Positions 1-10,193 of a stretch of DNA of 64,000 nt are shown in pieces. The stretch spans positions 62,001 to 126,000 of the forward strand of contig NC_011565.1 of the NCBI RefSeq assembly GCF_000010645.1. Direction: 5' to 3'. How positions within the stretch are numbered: position 1 is the stretch's first letter; each line of letters begins with the position of its first letter. Below the pieces are notes generated by a model. The model made no database searches. It had not been told where the DNA came from and was given only the letters and a program-made list of their open reading frames with translations. This DNA is from Candidatus Azobacteroides pseudotrichonymphae genomovar. CFP2 (GTDB taxonomy: Bacteria > Bacteroidota > Bacteroidia > Bacteroidales > Azobacteroidaceae). The position numbers were made by a program, and so were the translations under genes.

Positions 1-1307
<1,307 letters not shown>

Positions 1308-1442
1308 TGGAGCAAGTTATCAACATAACAAAAACAATACAGAGGATCTCCATTTGTACTACAAATTATGGAACTTTCTATAGCAATTGAAAACAAGTAT
1401 CTTAAAAAAAACCAGTGAAGCAAAACTACAAAACCCAAAAAT

Positions 1443-1516
1443 AGTCCTATAGCTCAGTCGGTTAGAGCACTTCTCTGATAAGGAAGGGGTCGGCAGTTCA
1501 ACTCTGTCTGGGACTA
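1443..1516 (+). tRNA. tRNA-Ile (GAT anticodon)
   Basis: Full cloverleaf in the 16S-23S spacer position. The acceptor arm pairs AGTCCTA with TGGGACT (one G-T pair), the D-loop has the AGCTCAG...GGTTAGAGC pattern, the anticodon stem CTTCT/GGAAG closes the loop CTGATAA, and the T-arm contains GTTCAAC. CCA is not encoded. Its place 135 bases after 16S is the standard rrn arrangement. Confidence 0.93.
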
Positions 1517-1526
1517 CTGCCAAAAA

Positions 1527-1545
1527 GGGGAATTAGCTCAGTGTA
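1527..1545 (+). pseudogene. tRNA-Ala remnant (5' end only)
   Basis: About sixteen bases, GGGGAATTAGCTCAGT, match the start of a bacterial tRNA-Ala. They lie ten bases after tRNA-Ile, exactly where the second spacer tRNA of an rrn operon belongs. After the D-stem the sequence becomes unrelated AT-rich DNA with no anticodon arm or T-arm. The gene therefore cannot make a working tRNA. The break marks a deletion, insertion or recombination endpoint. Confidence 0.75.
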
Positions 1546-1841
1546 GGTTTGGTGTCTATATATTCGGTATTTATATAATATAATAAACAATACTATCAAT
1601 TTTTATTGTCTTTCGATTTGATTTGGATAGAGAATATCTCTCTTTCACTATAGTAACTTGCAATGGATGTGCTAACAAAGTTTTGTAGTTAACGTACAAA
1701 TCCATCAACGGAATATGCGGGAATTACGGGATAAACACAGTGAAAAATCTCTTCTGTGTCGCGACAGTATCATCTCCGTAATGATTTACAAACTGATTTC
1801 TTCCTTGTAATCAAGAGCTCATCGTAACAATTATAATAAAC

Positions 1842-1866
1842 ACGTTTTGTATCCATCACAAAACGT
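1842..1866. repeat. Perfect 9-bp inverted repeat
   Basis: The arms ACGTTTTGT (1842-1850) and ACAAAACGT (1858-1866) are exact reverse complements around a 7-base loop. On the minus strand the stem is followed by GTTTATTAT, so it could be a weak terminator. No adjacent gene needs one. Confidence 0.5.
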
Positions 1867-2403
1867 AAATCTACAATACTCCTGCCGATTAATACACAAA
1901 ATTCTTTCGTACTATTACTAATAATTGATCAGAAAAATTATATGAATTTAAGTTTTTACCAAAAGATTATTAACGATTGTTAGCGACAATTCCCACTCAT
2001 CCACTCTCCCAGATAATAATATTTGCTAACAAAAGAAAGATATGTACTCTTACAATTTTATTTTTAGAAAAAACCTACCTTTTTTCTCTGAAATTTCATA
2101 TTGCATTTTTAATTTGCTTTTTAATAAACGTTTCCACCTAATATTCATATCTAAATCATCATCACTAAATTTTCCAATCTCTACTTAACCGTTATAAAAG
2201 CCCTTCTGGTATAAATACAGACATCTTCCCCCCGCAAATTAAAATACAATTTTGAACACTCTATACCTATTTGAACTATAAAACACATATATCTTTAACA
2301 ACTCAATATGAATGATACACATAAATCAACTTACACTATATGAAAAAAGCTAAAACCGATAGTATTTCTCATTCCATATGATGACATTATGACAAGCACT
2401 GGA

Positions 2404-2449
2404 AAAAATGGCTAAATGAAGCATTCTTCGCGAATGTCCATTTTTTTTA
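2404..2449 (+). terminator. Terminator-like two-part hairpin with T tract
   Basis: An outer pairing AATGG/CCATT encloses an inner stem GCATTC/GAATGT with loop TTCGC, and is followed by a run of eight T. This has the form of a rho-independent terminator on the plus strand. There is no plus-strand gene immediately upstream, so it may be the tail of a lost transcript, possibly the former rrn operon. It could also be a small structured RNA. Confidence 0.4.
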
Positions 2450-2526
2450 GGTGAAGGGGGGACAACAAGAACTACACTAATCACTTATTCTTTTTAGAGC
2501 GCTTTTATTGGAACACTCCATTACTC

Positions 2527-2546
2527 TAGCTCTCTATAGAGAGCTA
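2527..2546. repeat. 20-bp perfect palindrome
   Basis: TAGCTCTCTATAGAGAGCTA is a perfect 20-bp palindrome with no spacer. It sits inside a looser inverted repeat (ttactcta at 2521-2528, tagaggagtaa at 2559-2569). It could be an operator, a cruciform site or a terminator relic. No flanking gene within 200 bp clarifies its role. Confidence 0.5.
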
Positions 2547-2753
2547 TTAATAACAAGTTAGAGGAGTAAACTTTAAAAAATCATGCAAGTCTTAAATATT
2601 TTTTCGTTACATCCACTATTTTCAATGAAAATGCTTCTGCGTATTAAAACCTATTCAATAATAGAAATCCTCTGGAATTAACTTTAAATCTCAAAAAAAA
2701 TTAAATAAAAACGAAACAACACATCAACAAATTCTTCACAAAACTTTTTTTTG

Positions 2754-2825
2754 TAGTCCATAGGGGAATCGAACCCCTCTTTCAAGAATGAAAATCTTGC
2801 GTCCTGACCGATAGACGAATGGACC
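2754..2825 (-). tRNA. tRNA-Glu (TTC anticodon)
   Basis: On the minus strand a 72-base cloverleaf begins GGTCCAT and ends ATGGACT plus discriminator A. The anticodon stem CAAGA/TCTTG closes the loop TTTTCAT, giving anticodon TTC, and the T-arm is AGGGG-TTCGATT-CCCCT. The first acceptor pair is G1-U72. CCA is not encoded. It points away from the recO gene on the other strand. Confidence 0.93.
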
Positions 2826-2947
2826 CCACTCAAATCCTAATGTATAAAAATAATGTTTATTTTTCAGATTTTCAAAATACACTCTATCTTTTCCAAAATT
2901 CTTCGCTTGCAATTTGTTAAATTTACCCTTAACAAACCCAACATAAG

Positions 2948-3673
2948 ATGCTATATAAAACAAAAGCTATCACTCTATATAATATCAATTACAACGATAA
3001 TTATTCCATCGTCCATGTTCTTACTGAAGAATTTGGTCCTGTATCTTATCTAACAGCCAAATTTAAAAAGCAAAAAACACATTTGTCCAAATCATTTTTT
3101 CATCCTTTATCCCTAGTAGAATTGGAAGTAGAACACAAAAATTTACGAGAAATTCAATACATCAAAGAAGCGAAAACTTATATCCCACTAGTCTCTCTCT
3201 TAAACAATCCTATAAAAAGTAGCATCTGCATCTTTTTAGCTGAATTTATCAGTAAGGCATTGAAGGAAAAACAATCAGACAAACTATTATTTAACTATAT
3301 TCTCCAGTCTATCCAAGTTTTAGAATTTATAGAAAAAAACTATTCAAATTTTCATTTAGTATTCACAATTCGCTTAAGTCAGTTTCTCGGATTTTATCCC
3401 AATAATACAGACTATAGTAAAGGAATGTATTTTGATATGCAGAATGGCATTTTTGTACAACAACAACCTCCTCATACCCACTTCGTCCATTCAGATGATA
3501 GTTGGATAGTTGCCAAGCTATTACAAATGAATTATGAAAATATGTTTCATTTCCAATTTACCAGAAATGAAAGAAAAAAGATTATTTCCCAAATTTTAGA
3601 ATACTATTACCTACATTTAGGTGGATTTTCGAAAATAAAATCCTTGGCAATCCTCCATTCGGTTTTTGACTGA
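2948..3673 (+). CDS. recO: DNA repair protein RecO
   Basis: 241 residues, the usual length for Bacteroidetes RecO. The start MLYKTKAITLYNINYNDNYSI follows the family's N-terminal OB-fold, and FHLVFTIRLSQFLGFYPN and the C-terminal YYYLHLGGFSKIKSL segment also fit. RecO works with RecR to load RecA on SSB-coated DNA in the RecF pathway. The zinc-binding cysteines of some RecO proteins are absent, as expected for this phylum. The gene stands alone between two tRNAs, with no clear ribosome-binding site. Keeping it suggests that RecFOR recombination survives genome reduction. Confidence 0.9.
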   Translation: MLYKTKAITLYNINYNDNYSIVHVLTEEFGPVSYLTAKFKKQKTHLSKSFFHPLSLVELEVEHKNLREIQYIKEAKTYIPLVSLLNNPIKSSICIFLAEFISKALKEKQSDKLLFNYILQSIQVLEFIEKNYSNFHLVFTIRLSQFLGFYPNNTDYSKGMYFDMQNGIFVQQQPPHTHFVHSDDSWIVAKLLQMNYENMFHFQFTRNERKKIISQILEYYYLHLGGFSKIKSLAILHSVFD

Positions 3674-3717
3674 TTCTTTTGCAAAATGCCACCTTTATGC
3701 AAAGAAGCACTGGTATT

Positions 3718-3789
3718 GCCTCTGTAGTTCAATGGACAGAACAAAAGTTTCCTAAACTTTAGATTTGGGTTCGATCCCCGACAGAGGTA
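3718..3789 (+). tRNA. tRNA-Arg (CCT anticodon)
   Basis: Cloverleaf starting GCCTCTG and ending CAGAGGT plus discriminator A. The anticodon stem AAAGT/ACTTT closes the loop TTCCTAA, giving anticodon CCT, and the T-loop is GTTCGAT. The first acceptor pair is G1-U72. It reads AGG codons. It begins 44 bases after recO and ends 16 bases before the convergent DUF349 gene. Confidence 0.92.
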
Positions 3790-3805
3790 CATGTGCTCCA
3801 TATCC

Positions 3806-5665
3806 TCAACTTCCAACTCTTCGATCGATAATTCCTATTTTCTCCTCAATAAGAGTTAATGAAGATTTGAGATTAACAATCTTATTTTGTATCTCCCGAA
3901 TAAGTGTATCACCCTTTTTTGAAGATGCAGACACAAACCCAATATTGTTTTCATAGGTTTGAATATCGTTTTTTATTCTTGAGTGTTTTCGAATCAATTG
4001 ATCTAGCTCTCCTAAGGATTTATTCTTAGTACTCCCCCCTGTACTCACAGCCAATATTGTATTCAAATCAGATCCATACGATTGCAATTCTTTTTCAGAT
4101 TTACTTGCTTTCAAACGTTCAAAAAAACTATCGATTGCTTCGCAATATTTATCATAAATTTTCCTTTTTTCACCAAAAGGGACAAATCCTACATTATTAA
4201 AATGCATTATATGTTCACGAAACAGAGTCAGCACCTCACCTATCGGAAGAGAAACATCAATAGTTTGAATATTAGATATAATTTCTTTCTTATTTTTTAA
4301 ATTCACCACTTCTTCCTTCCTTCGAGAAAGGAAATAAGCATTCTTACGTTCAAAAAAACAATCACAAGCATCGACAAAACGAACCCATATTTCCTTCGAA
4401 TGTTTATGAGCTACACTTCCTACAGATCTCCATTCCTTTTGAAGAGCAATTAACTTGTCCGTTGTTTCCTTCCATGCTTGGCTGTCTTTCAATGATTCAG
4501 CCTCTATACAAAGTGCTTCCTTCTTTTTCAAATTAGCACTTAAAGTTGCATTCATCCCCTCAAGAAAACTATTTTTTGCACGAAAAAAATTATCACACGC
4601 CACGTTAAAACGATCCAACAATTGTCTTATATGTTGTCTACGCACAAAACCAATTGACTTCCATTTGTTTTGAATTTCCAAAACACATTTAGTTTGTTTA
4701 TCCCATTCTTTAAACGAGACTAGTACAGAATAATCTATATTTTCCACTTCTTCACAAAGAACGGTTTTCTCTTTCAATTTTTTTTGCTCACATTCCTTTA
4801 ATTTTTCAAAATGTTGTTGGTATTTTTGATTGATAACAGACATTGCCCGTTTAAAACATTCCCAAACATCTTTACGACATTCACGAGCAACAGGGCCTAT
4901 TTCTTTCCATTTATGATAGAATCGATGCATTTGATGAAAAGCAGAAATCACATCAGGTTCCCTATCTAAATGCTCTACTGCTGCACAAAGTTCTTGCTTC
5001 AATTCTAAATTTTTTTTAAAATCATAATCTCGCATCACATCGTTAAGCTTGACTAAATCATAAAACTGATTACTAAAATAGCGATACTCCTTCCACAAAG
5101 CATTCGTGAAATTTTGCGGTACTCGTGCAATCTCCTTCCACTGGTACTGCAATTCTTTAAATTCATCAAATATTTCACGAAAATTCCTTTGTTTATCTTG
5201 ATCAGCAATAAGCCTCTTGATTCCTTCTATAATATTTCTTCCATCAACAAGATCTTGTTTTTTATCTTTCTTAATCCCGACAGCCAACCTTTTTTTTTTA
5301 TCACGAAATCTAACTAATAGCTCTCTTAGTTTTTCTTCAATTGTATCTTTTTCTTTTTGAAATTCTTCAGTTCCATTCCCTGCCATCTCAGTTCCATTCC
5401 CTGCCATCATAAATACTTTTATAGATGCCTCTGCTTCAATCTTTTTTAATTTGTAGAATGCTTGCTTTAAAATTTCTACTTTATTTCTAACAAAATTATC
5501 TACTGGTTGTTCTATAACAAGAGCTAACTGTTCAACTATTTCTTCCTTTTTATTCAATTTACTTATAGCCATAGAAAACTTTTCTATACTATTTTCTTGT
5601 CCTATTTCGATAATAGACTTACCAACATTTTTTATTGTAGAAATAGCGTAGTTTCCTTCATCCAT
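3806..5665 (-). CDS. DUF349 repeat protein
   Basis: A long charged, helical protein made of repeated DUF349 units; typical pieces are QYQWKEIARVP, RFYHKWKEIGPV, IQNKWKSIGFV and LQKEWRSVGSV, each followed by a W/F-rich helix. The frame stays open upstream to 5776, but that extension is hydrophobic and atypical, and a TAnnTTTG promoter box lies inside it at 5756-5763, so I place the start at the ATG ending at 5665 (619 residues). Its function in Bacteroidetes is unknown; distant relatives are stress-related in proteobacteria. The C-terminus is a coiled coil. A seven-residue segment, MAGNGTE, is tandemly duplicated. Confidence 0.8.
   Translation of the reverse strand: MDEGNYAISTIKNVGKSIIEIGQENSIEKFSMAISKLNKKEEIVEQLALVIEQPVDNFVRNKVEILKQAFYKLKKIEAEASIKVFMMAGNGTEMAGNGTEEFQKEKDTIEEKLRELLVRFRDKKKRLAVGIKKDKKQDLVDGRNIIEGIKRLIADQDKQRNFREIFDEFKELQYQWKEIARVPQNFTNALWKEYRYFSNQFYDLVKLNDVMRDYDFKKNLELKQELCAAVEHLDREPDVISAFHQMHRFYHKWKEIGPVARECRKDVWECFKRAMSVINQKYQQHFEKLKECEQKKLKEKTVLCEEVENIDYSVLVSFKEWDKQTKCVLEIQNKWKSIGFVRRQHIRQLLDRFNVACDNFFRAKNSFLEGMNATLSANLKKKEALCIEAESLKDSQAWKETTDKLIALQKEWRSVGSVAHKHSKEIWVRFVDACDCFFERKNAYFLSRRKEEVVNLKNKKEIISNIQTIDVSLPIGEVLTLFREHIMHFNNVGFVPFGEKRKIYDKYCEAIDSFFERLKASKSEKELQSYGSDLNTILAVSTGGSTKNKSLGELDQLIRKHSRIKNDIQTYENNIGFVSASSKKGDTLIREIQNKIVNLKSSLTLIEEKIGIIDRRVGS
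5368..5409 (-). repeat. 21-bp in-frame tandem duplication in the DUF349 gene
   Basis: Two adjacent 21-bp copies (5368-5388 and 5389-5409) differ at one base. They encode MAGNGTE twice, in the charged linker ahead of the DUF349 repeats. The frame is kept. This looks like a recent replication-slippage event. Confidence 0.85.
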
Positions 5666-5755
5666 TGTATCTTTATTTAAAGTATTTACTTCGCACAGGA
5701 CTCGCAGAATATATGCCAACTTAAAACAGGTACAGCAAATTGCCACTGCAATTTG

Positions 5756-5763
5756 CAAAGTTA
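5756..5763 (-). promoter_or_regulatory. Putative -7 promoter box for the DUF349 gene
   Basis: The minus strand reads TAACTTTG, an exact match to the Bacteroidetes -7 consensus TAnnTTTG. Transcription would start near 5749, giving a leader of about 85 bases before the ATG at 5665. No well-spaced -33 TTTG is present, so this is tentative. Such matches occur by chance about once per kilobase at this base composition. Confidence 0.35.
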
Positions 5764-5937
5764 TATTTTTTCGCAAAAAAATTATATCGAAACAAAAAAT
5801 CTCAACAATGAATCTATTTTAAATTAAAATAGCTATGGATTAGATAAGTAATAAATACAGTTTCAAAACCTCTCGATTGCAACTTATAGCCTTCAAAAAC
5901 AGATAAAAGAAAAATTGAAAAACTATTATATGAATAG

Positions 5938-5970
5938 TTTAGTTTTAAACTAAATAAAGTAGTATGTTTG
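5938..5970 (+). promoter_or_regulatory. Putative nusA-infB promoter with overlapping palindrome
   Basis: TATGTTTG at 5963-5970 matches the TAnnTTTG -7 box. About 17-20 bases upstream, the expected -33 region (GTTTT at 5942-5946) lies inside a near-perfect palindrome, TTTAGTTT-T-AAACTAAA (5938-5954). Such a palindrome over the -33 element could be an operator. Transcription would begin near 5977, at the foot of the hairpin described next. Confidence 0.35.
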
Positions 5971-5972
5971 CA

Positions 5973-6018
5973 ACAAAATAAGAGAAGAGAGAGGATTCCT
6001 CTCTCTCTTTTATTTTGT
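5973..6018 (+). promoter_or_regulatory. Strong leader hairpin ahead of nusA
   Basis: About 20 bases on each side form an inverted repeat: ACAAAATAAGAG plus AGAGAGAGG, loop ATT, then CCTCTCTCT plus a matching TATTTTGT arm. With the putative promoter at 5963, this hairpin would occupy the very 5' end of the nusA mRNA. It could protect the RNA, act as an attenuator, or be a bidirectional terminator between the divergent genes. About 150 bases of unstructured AT-rich leader follow before the nusA ATG. Confidence 0.45.
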
Positions 6019-6166
6019 AAAATATGTTTATAAAAACAACAAATCGTAGAAAATCTCTTGAAAAATACCAATAAAAGGAGCGATTTAAAATAAAAACATT
6101 GAAAATTAATTATAAAAGAAATCCGAACGTAATTATAACCTGACTCAATTCTTAGATACTTTACTT

Positions 6167-7420
6167 ATGGTGAAAAAAAAAGTGAAACCAAACATGATTG
6201 AAGCGTTTGCAAACTTCAAATCAAATAAGAATATAGATAGAACAACTTTAATCAGTGTATTGGAAGAAACATTTCGCAATGCTATCAACAAAATGTTTGG
6301 TTCAGACAAAAACTATAATATTATTGTCAATCCGGACAAAGGTGATTTTGAAATTTGGAGAAATAGAGAAGTGGTTCCAGATGACAAATTAGAAAACCCT
6401 AACTTGCAAATAACATTATCGGAAGCTCGAAAGATAGATCCTGATTACGAAAGTGGCGAGGAAATAAGCGATGCTGTAAACTTTTCTTCCTTTGGAAGAC
6501 GTACAGTTTTAAATCTTCGTCAAATATTAACCTCCAAAATACTAGAATTACAAAACAATTCGCTTTATAACAAATATAAAGACAAAATAGGGCACATTGT
6601 TACCGGAGAAGTGTATCAAATTTGGAAAAAAGAAATACTCCTATTAGATGACGAAGGGAATGAATTAATCCTCCCAAAGTCAGAACAAATCCCCAATGAT
6701 TTTTTTCGTAAAAACGAATCTTGTCGTGCAGTAGTACTAAGAGTAGATAATAATTATAGTAATCCAAAAATAATTCTTTCCCGTACATCTAATTCATTTA
6801 TGCAACAATTATTTGAACTAGAAGTTCCCGAAATTCAAGACGGATTAATTACCATTAAGCATATAGCTCGAATACCTGGCGAAAGAGCTAAGATCGCCGT
6901 TGAATCATACAATGAACGTATTGACCCTATAGGTACATGTGTAGGAATGAAAGGTATGCGTATTCATGGGATTGTTCGTGAACTACGTAATGAAAATATA
7001 GATATAATCAATTATACATCAAATATTTCTTTATTTATCCAAAGAGCATTAAGCCCCGCCAAAATTTCTTCTATTAAAATCCATGAAAAAGAGAAAAAAG
7101 CGGAAGTTTTTCTTCGTCCTGAGGAAGTTTCATTAGCAATAGGGAAAAGTGGATTAAACATTAAATTAGCTAGTATCCTAACAGGATATACTATTGATGT
7201 GTTTCGTGAAGGAGAAAATGATGATGAAGATATTTATCTAGATGAATTTAAAGATGAAATAGAAGAATGGATAATTGAAGCATTAAAAAACATTGGTTGT
7301 TATACTGCTAAAAGCGTTTTGACAAAAAACAAAGAAGAAATCGTACGTCAAACCGATTTAGAAGAAAATACGGTAGATGAGATTTTAAAGATACTCAAGA
7401 CCGAATTTGAAGAAGAATAA
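6167..7420 (+). CDS. nusA: Transcription termination/antitermination factor NusA
   Basis: 417 residues and full length for the phylum. The N-terminal domain (IDRTTLISVLEETFRNAI near 24-41) binds RNA polymerase. S1 and KH domains follow, with conserved IARIPGERAKIAVES and PIGTCVGMKGMRIHGIVREL in KH1 and EVSLAIGKSGLNIKLAS in KH2. A short acidic C-terminal tail EFEEE follows helix-hairpin-helix-like repeats. NusA binds elongating RNA polymerase and controls pausing, termination and rRNA antitermination. infB follows after six bases, as usual. The normal upstream partner rimP is absent from this locus. Confidence 0.96.
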   Translation: MVKKKVKPNMIEAFANFKSNKNIDRTTLISVLEETFRNAINKMFGSDKNYNIIVNPDKGDFEIWRNREVVPDDKLENPNLQITLSEARKIDPDYESGEEISDAVNFSSFGRRTVLNLRQILTSKILELQNNSLYNKYKDKIGHIVTGEVYQIWKKEILLLDDEGNELILPKSEQIPNDFFRKNESCRAVVLRVDNNYSNPKIILSRTSNSFMQQLFELEVPEIQDGLITIKHIARIPGERAKIAVESYNERIDPIGTCVGMKGMRIHGIVRELRNENIDIINYTSNISLFIQRALSPAKISSIKIHEKEKKAEVFLRPEEVSLAIGKSGLNIKLASILTGYTIDVFREGENDDEDIYLDEFKDEIEEWIIEALKNIGCYTAKSVLTKNKEEIVRQTDLEENTVDEILKILKTEFEEE

Positions 7421-7426
7421 TTAATT

Positions 7427-10165
7427 ATGGCTATTAGACTTAATAAAGTAACAAAACTTCTGAATGTAGGACTTTCAACAATAGTCAAATTTCTACAAAG
7501 TAGAGGTTATTTACGAGAAGAAAATCCAAATACAAAAATTAGTCCTGAAGAATATGAAATCCTTAACCAAGAATTTCATAAAGATAAACATGTGAAACTT
7601 GATTCAGAAAAACTTAGTAAAGAACGTTTTCAAAAGGAAAACTATGATAAAGATAAACTGAAACAAATAGAAGAAATAAAAATGGGAATCCCTAGATCAA
7701 ATGAATTTCAGTTACTTTTAACAAGTAAATTGGACCTTGACACTTTGCCACAAGACAAATCACAAACTACTATTGAGATCAAAAAAACTATTAAAACGTC
7801 TGAAATCAAAGAAATTAAACGTGAAAATAAAACTGACATTCTTAAAGAAAGAAAACAAATTGAAGAAATAAAAAATTCTTATTTGAACAAACAACAAAAG
7901 AAATCCAATTTGCTCAGCTCTACGGACTCGACAATCAATTTTACCATTACTGGCAAAATCGATTTAACAACTATCAACAATGCTACCCGTCCTAAACGAA
8001 AAACAAAAGAAGAAAAACAAAAAGAAAGAGAAGAACGAAATAAAAAAATAGTCAATATTAAAACAGAGAAAACAACTCAAGTAAATGCAGGGAAAAAATC
8101 AATCGCTTCCACACAAACAAACATAGAAATACTTAAAAGGAAAAAACGGAACCGAATCAAACATGAAAAAGTAAACATTGAACAACAAAATATTTCTACA
8201 ATTCCTAATCCTAAAAACAAACACTTTAAATTTCACAAACCGACATATAAAAATGAAGTAAGTGAAGAAGATGTTCAAAAACAAATCAAAGAAACTTTAG
8301 CAAAACTAACCAATAGTAGTCTGAAGAAAGGAACAAAATATCGTAAAGAAAAACGAGATACACTATTGCAGTTAAAGAATGAGCAGTATAAGATAAAGAC
8401 ACAAGAAAATAAAACAATCAAAATCACAGAATTTGTCACTGCTAACGATTTATCGAAAATGATGAACGTACCTGTAGTTCAGGTTATTTCTACTTGTATG
8501 TCCATTGGTATTATGGTATCCATTAATCAACGTTTGGATTCTGAAACAATCGACATTGTTGCCGATGAATTCGGATACAAAACAGAATATGTAAGTGCGG
8601 AAGCTATTGAAACCATTATTGATGATGAAAACGAAAATCAAGAAAAAGAATTAGTATTGCGCCCACCTATCGTAACAATAATGGGTCACGTAGATCATGG
8701 TAAAACATCCCTGCTTGACAACATCCGCAACACTAATGTTATTGCAGGCGAAGCTGGAGGTATTACTCAACATATCGGTGCTTATAACGTAAAATTAGAT
8801 GATGGTCGTAAAATTACATTTCTGGATACCCCCGGACACGAAGCATTTACAGCTATGCGAGCTCGAGGAGCCAAAATAACCGATATTGCTATCATTATTA
8901 TTGCATCTGATGATAATATAATGCCCCAAACAATTGAAGCAATTAACCATGCTGTAGCTGCAGGAGTTCCTATCATATTTGCTATTAACAAAATAGATAA
9001 ACATGGAGCAAACCCTGAGAAAATCAAGGAAACACTTGCCTCCATGAATTATTTAGTAGAAGATTGGGGAGGGAAATATCAATCTCAGGATATTTCTGCA
9101 AAAAAAGGTATCGGAATACAAGAATTATTAGAAAAAGTATTATTGGAAGCAGAACTTTTGGATTTAAAAGCTAATCCTAAGAGATATGCCATAGGTTCGA
9201 TTATAGAATCTTCCTTAGACAAGGGAAGGGGTTACATAGCAACTATGCTGATACAGAACGGTACACTCAAATTAGGAGATATTGTTTTAGCAGGAATATA
9301 TTTTGGTCGTGTAAAAGCAATGTTCAATGAAAGAAATCTAAAAATAAAAGAAGCGGGTCCTTCCCAAGCAGTACTAGTTTTGGGATTAAATGGTGCCCCT
9401 CAGGCAGGTGACACCATACGAGTAGTGAAAACTGAACAAGAAGCCAGAGAAATTGCCGCAAAACGGGAACAATTGCAACGAGAACAAAGTTTGCGTACCC
9501 AAAAATTACTAACGTTAGACGATATCAGTCGACGTATTGCTGTCAAAAATTTTCATAAACTGAATATAATTGTCAAAGGAGACGTAGATGGTTCCGTAGA
9601 AGCTCTTTCCGATTCGTTAATTAGACTTTCTACTGAACAAATTCAAATAAATGTTATACACAAAGGAGTAGGACAAATATCTGAATCAGATGTCATTTTA
9701 GCCACCGCTTCCAATGCTTTCATTATTGGATTTCAGGTTCGTCCTTCTCTATTAACACGCAAATTGGCAGAAAAAGAAGGAGTGGAAATTCGTTTATATT
9801 CAATTATTTATAATGCTATAGAAGAAGTAAAATCTGCTATGGAAGGTATGCTTATTCCTAAAACTAAGGAGGAAATTACCTCTAATGTAGAAATACGAGA
9901 AGTATATAAGATTACTAAAGTAGGTTCCGTTGCTGGTTGTATAGTCAAAGAAGGAAAAATTAAACAAGGAGACAAAATTCGCTTAATACGTAATGGAGTT
10001 GTAATTTACACCGGCGAATTAGGCTCATTAAAACGTTATAAGGACTATGCAAAAGAAGTTACACAAGGGTGCGAATGTGGACTCAATATTCACAATTTTA
10101 ACGATATTAAAGTAGGTGATATTATTGAAACATTCGAAAATATAGAGACAAAACAAAAACTATAA
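7427..10165 (+). CDS. infB: Translation initiation factor IF-2
   Basis: 912 residues. An N-terminal IF2_N helix ([20 protein letters not shown]) is followed by a roughly 300-residue Lys/Glu/Asn-rich linker. A second IF2_N segment ([19 protein letters not shown]) comes before the GTPase core. G1 is GHVDHGKTS near 420, G3 DTPGH near 467 and G4 NKID near 520. C-terminal beta-barrel domains bind fMet-tRNA. IF-2 is the GTPase that places initiator tRNA on the ribosome and joins the subunits. It is co-transcribed with nusA. The linker is extremely AT-biased (K, N, I codons), but the domains are intact. Confidence 0.97.
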   Translation: MAIRLNKVTKLLNVGLSTIVKFLQSRGYLREENPNTKISPEEYEILNQEFHKDKHVKLDSEKLSKERFQKENYDKDKLKQIEEIKMGIPRSNEFQLLLTSKLDLDTLPQDKSQTTIEIKKTIKTSEIKEIKRENKTDILKERKQIEEIKNSYLNKQQKKSNLLSSTDSTINFTITGKIDLTTINNATRPKRKTKEEKQKEREERNKKIVNIKTEKTTQVNAGKKSIASTQTNIEILKRKKRNRIKHEKVNIEQQNISTIPNPKNKHFKFHKPTYKNEVSEEDVQKQIKETLAKLTNSSLKKGTKYRKEKRDTLLQLKNEQYKIKTQENKTIKITEFVTANDLSKMMNVPVVQVISTCMSIGIMVSINQRLDSETIDIVADEFGYKTEYVSAEAIETIIDDENENQEKELVLRPPIVTIMGHVDHGKTSLLDNIRNTNVIAGEAGGITQHIGAYNVKLDDGRKITFLDTPGHEAFTAMRARGAKITDIAIIIIASDDNIMPQTIEAINHAVAAGVPIIFAINKIDKHGANPEKIKETLASMNYLVEDWGGKYQSQDISAKKGIGIQELLEKVLLEAELLDLKANPKRYAIGSIIESSLDKGRGYIATMLIQNGTLKLGDIVLAGIYFGRVKAMFNERNLKIKEAGPSQAVLVLGLNGAPQAGDTIRVVKTEQEAREIAAKREQLQREQSLRTQKLLTLDDISRRIAVKNFHKLNIIVKGDVDGSVEALSDSLIRLSTEQIQINVIHKGVGQISESDVILATASNAFIIGFQVRPSLLTRKLAEKEGVEIRLYSIIYNAIEEVKSAMEGMLIPKTKEEITSNVEIREVYKITKVGSVAGCIVKEGKIKQGDKIRLIRNGVVIYTGELGSLKRYKDYAKEVTQGCECGLNIHNFNDIKVGDIIETFENIETKQKL

Positions 10166-10193
10166 ACCTAGAAAATATTACAAATATGCAAAA

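Larger units (their letters stand above)
1546..2735. other. Gene-free region where 23S rRNA would be expected
   Basis: About 1.2 kb of AT-rich sequence with no supportable reading frame and no recognisable 23S or 5S segment. It contains three inverted repeats (1842-1866, 2404-2449, 2527-2546), described separately. No tRNA and no coding relic could be identified on either strand. Confidence 0.7.

Noticed and set aside
1546-2735. Hidden 23S or 5S rRNA, tmRNA, RNase P or SRP RNA
   Set aside because: None of the conserved core segments of these RNAs could be found on either strand.
3806-5776. Longer DUF349 protein starting at 5776
   Set aside because: The added 37 residues are hydrophobic and atypical, and a promoter box lies inside them.
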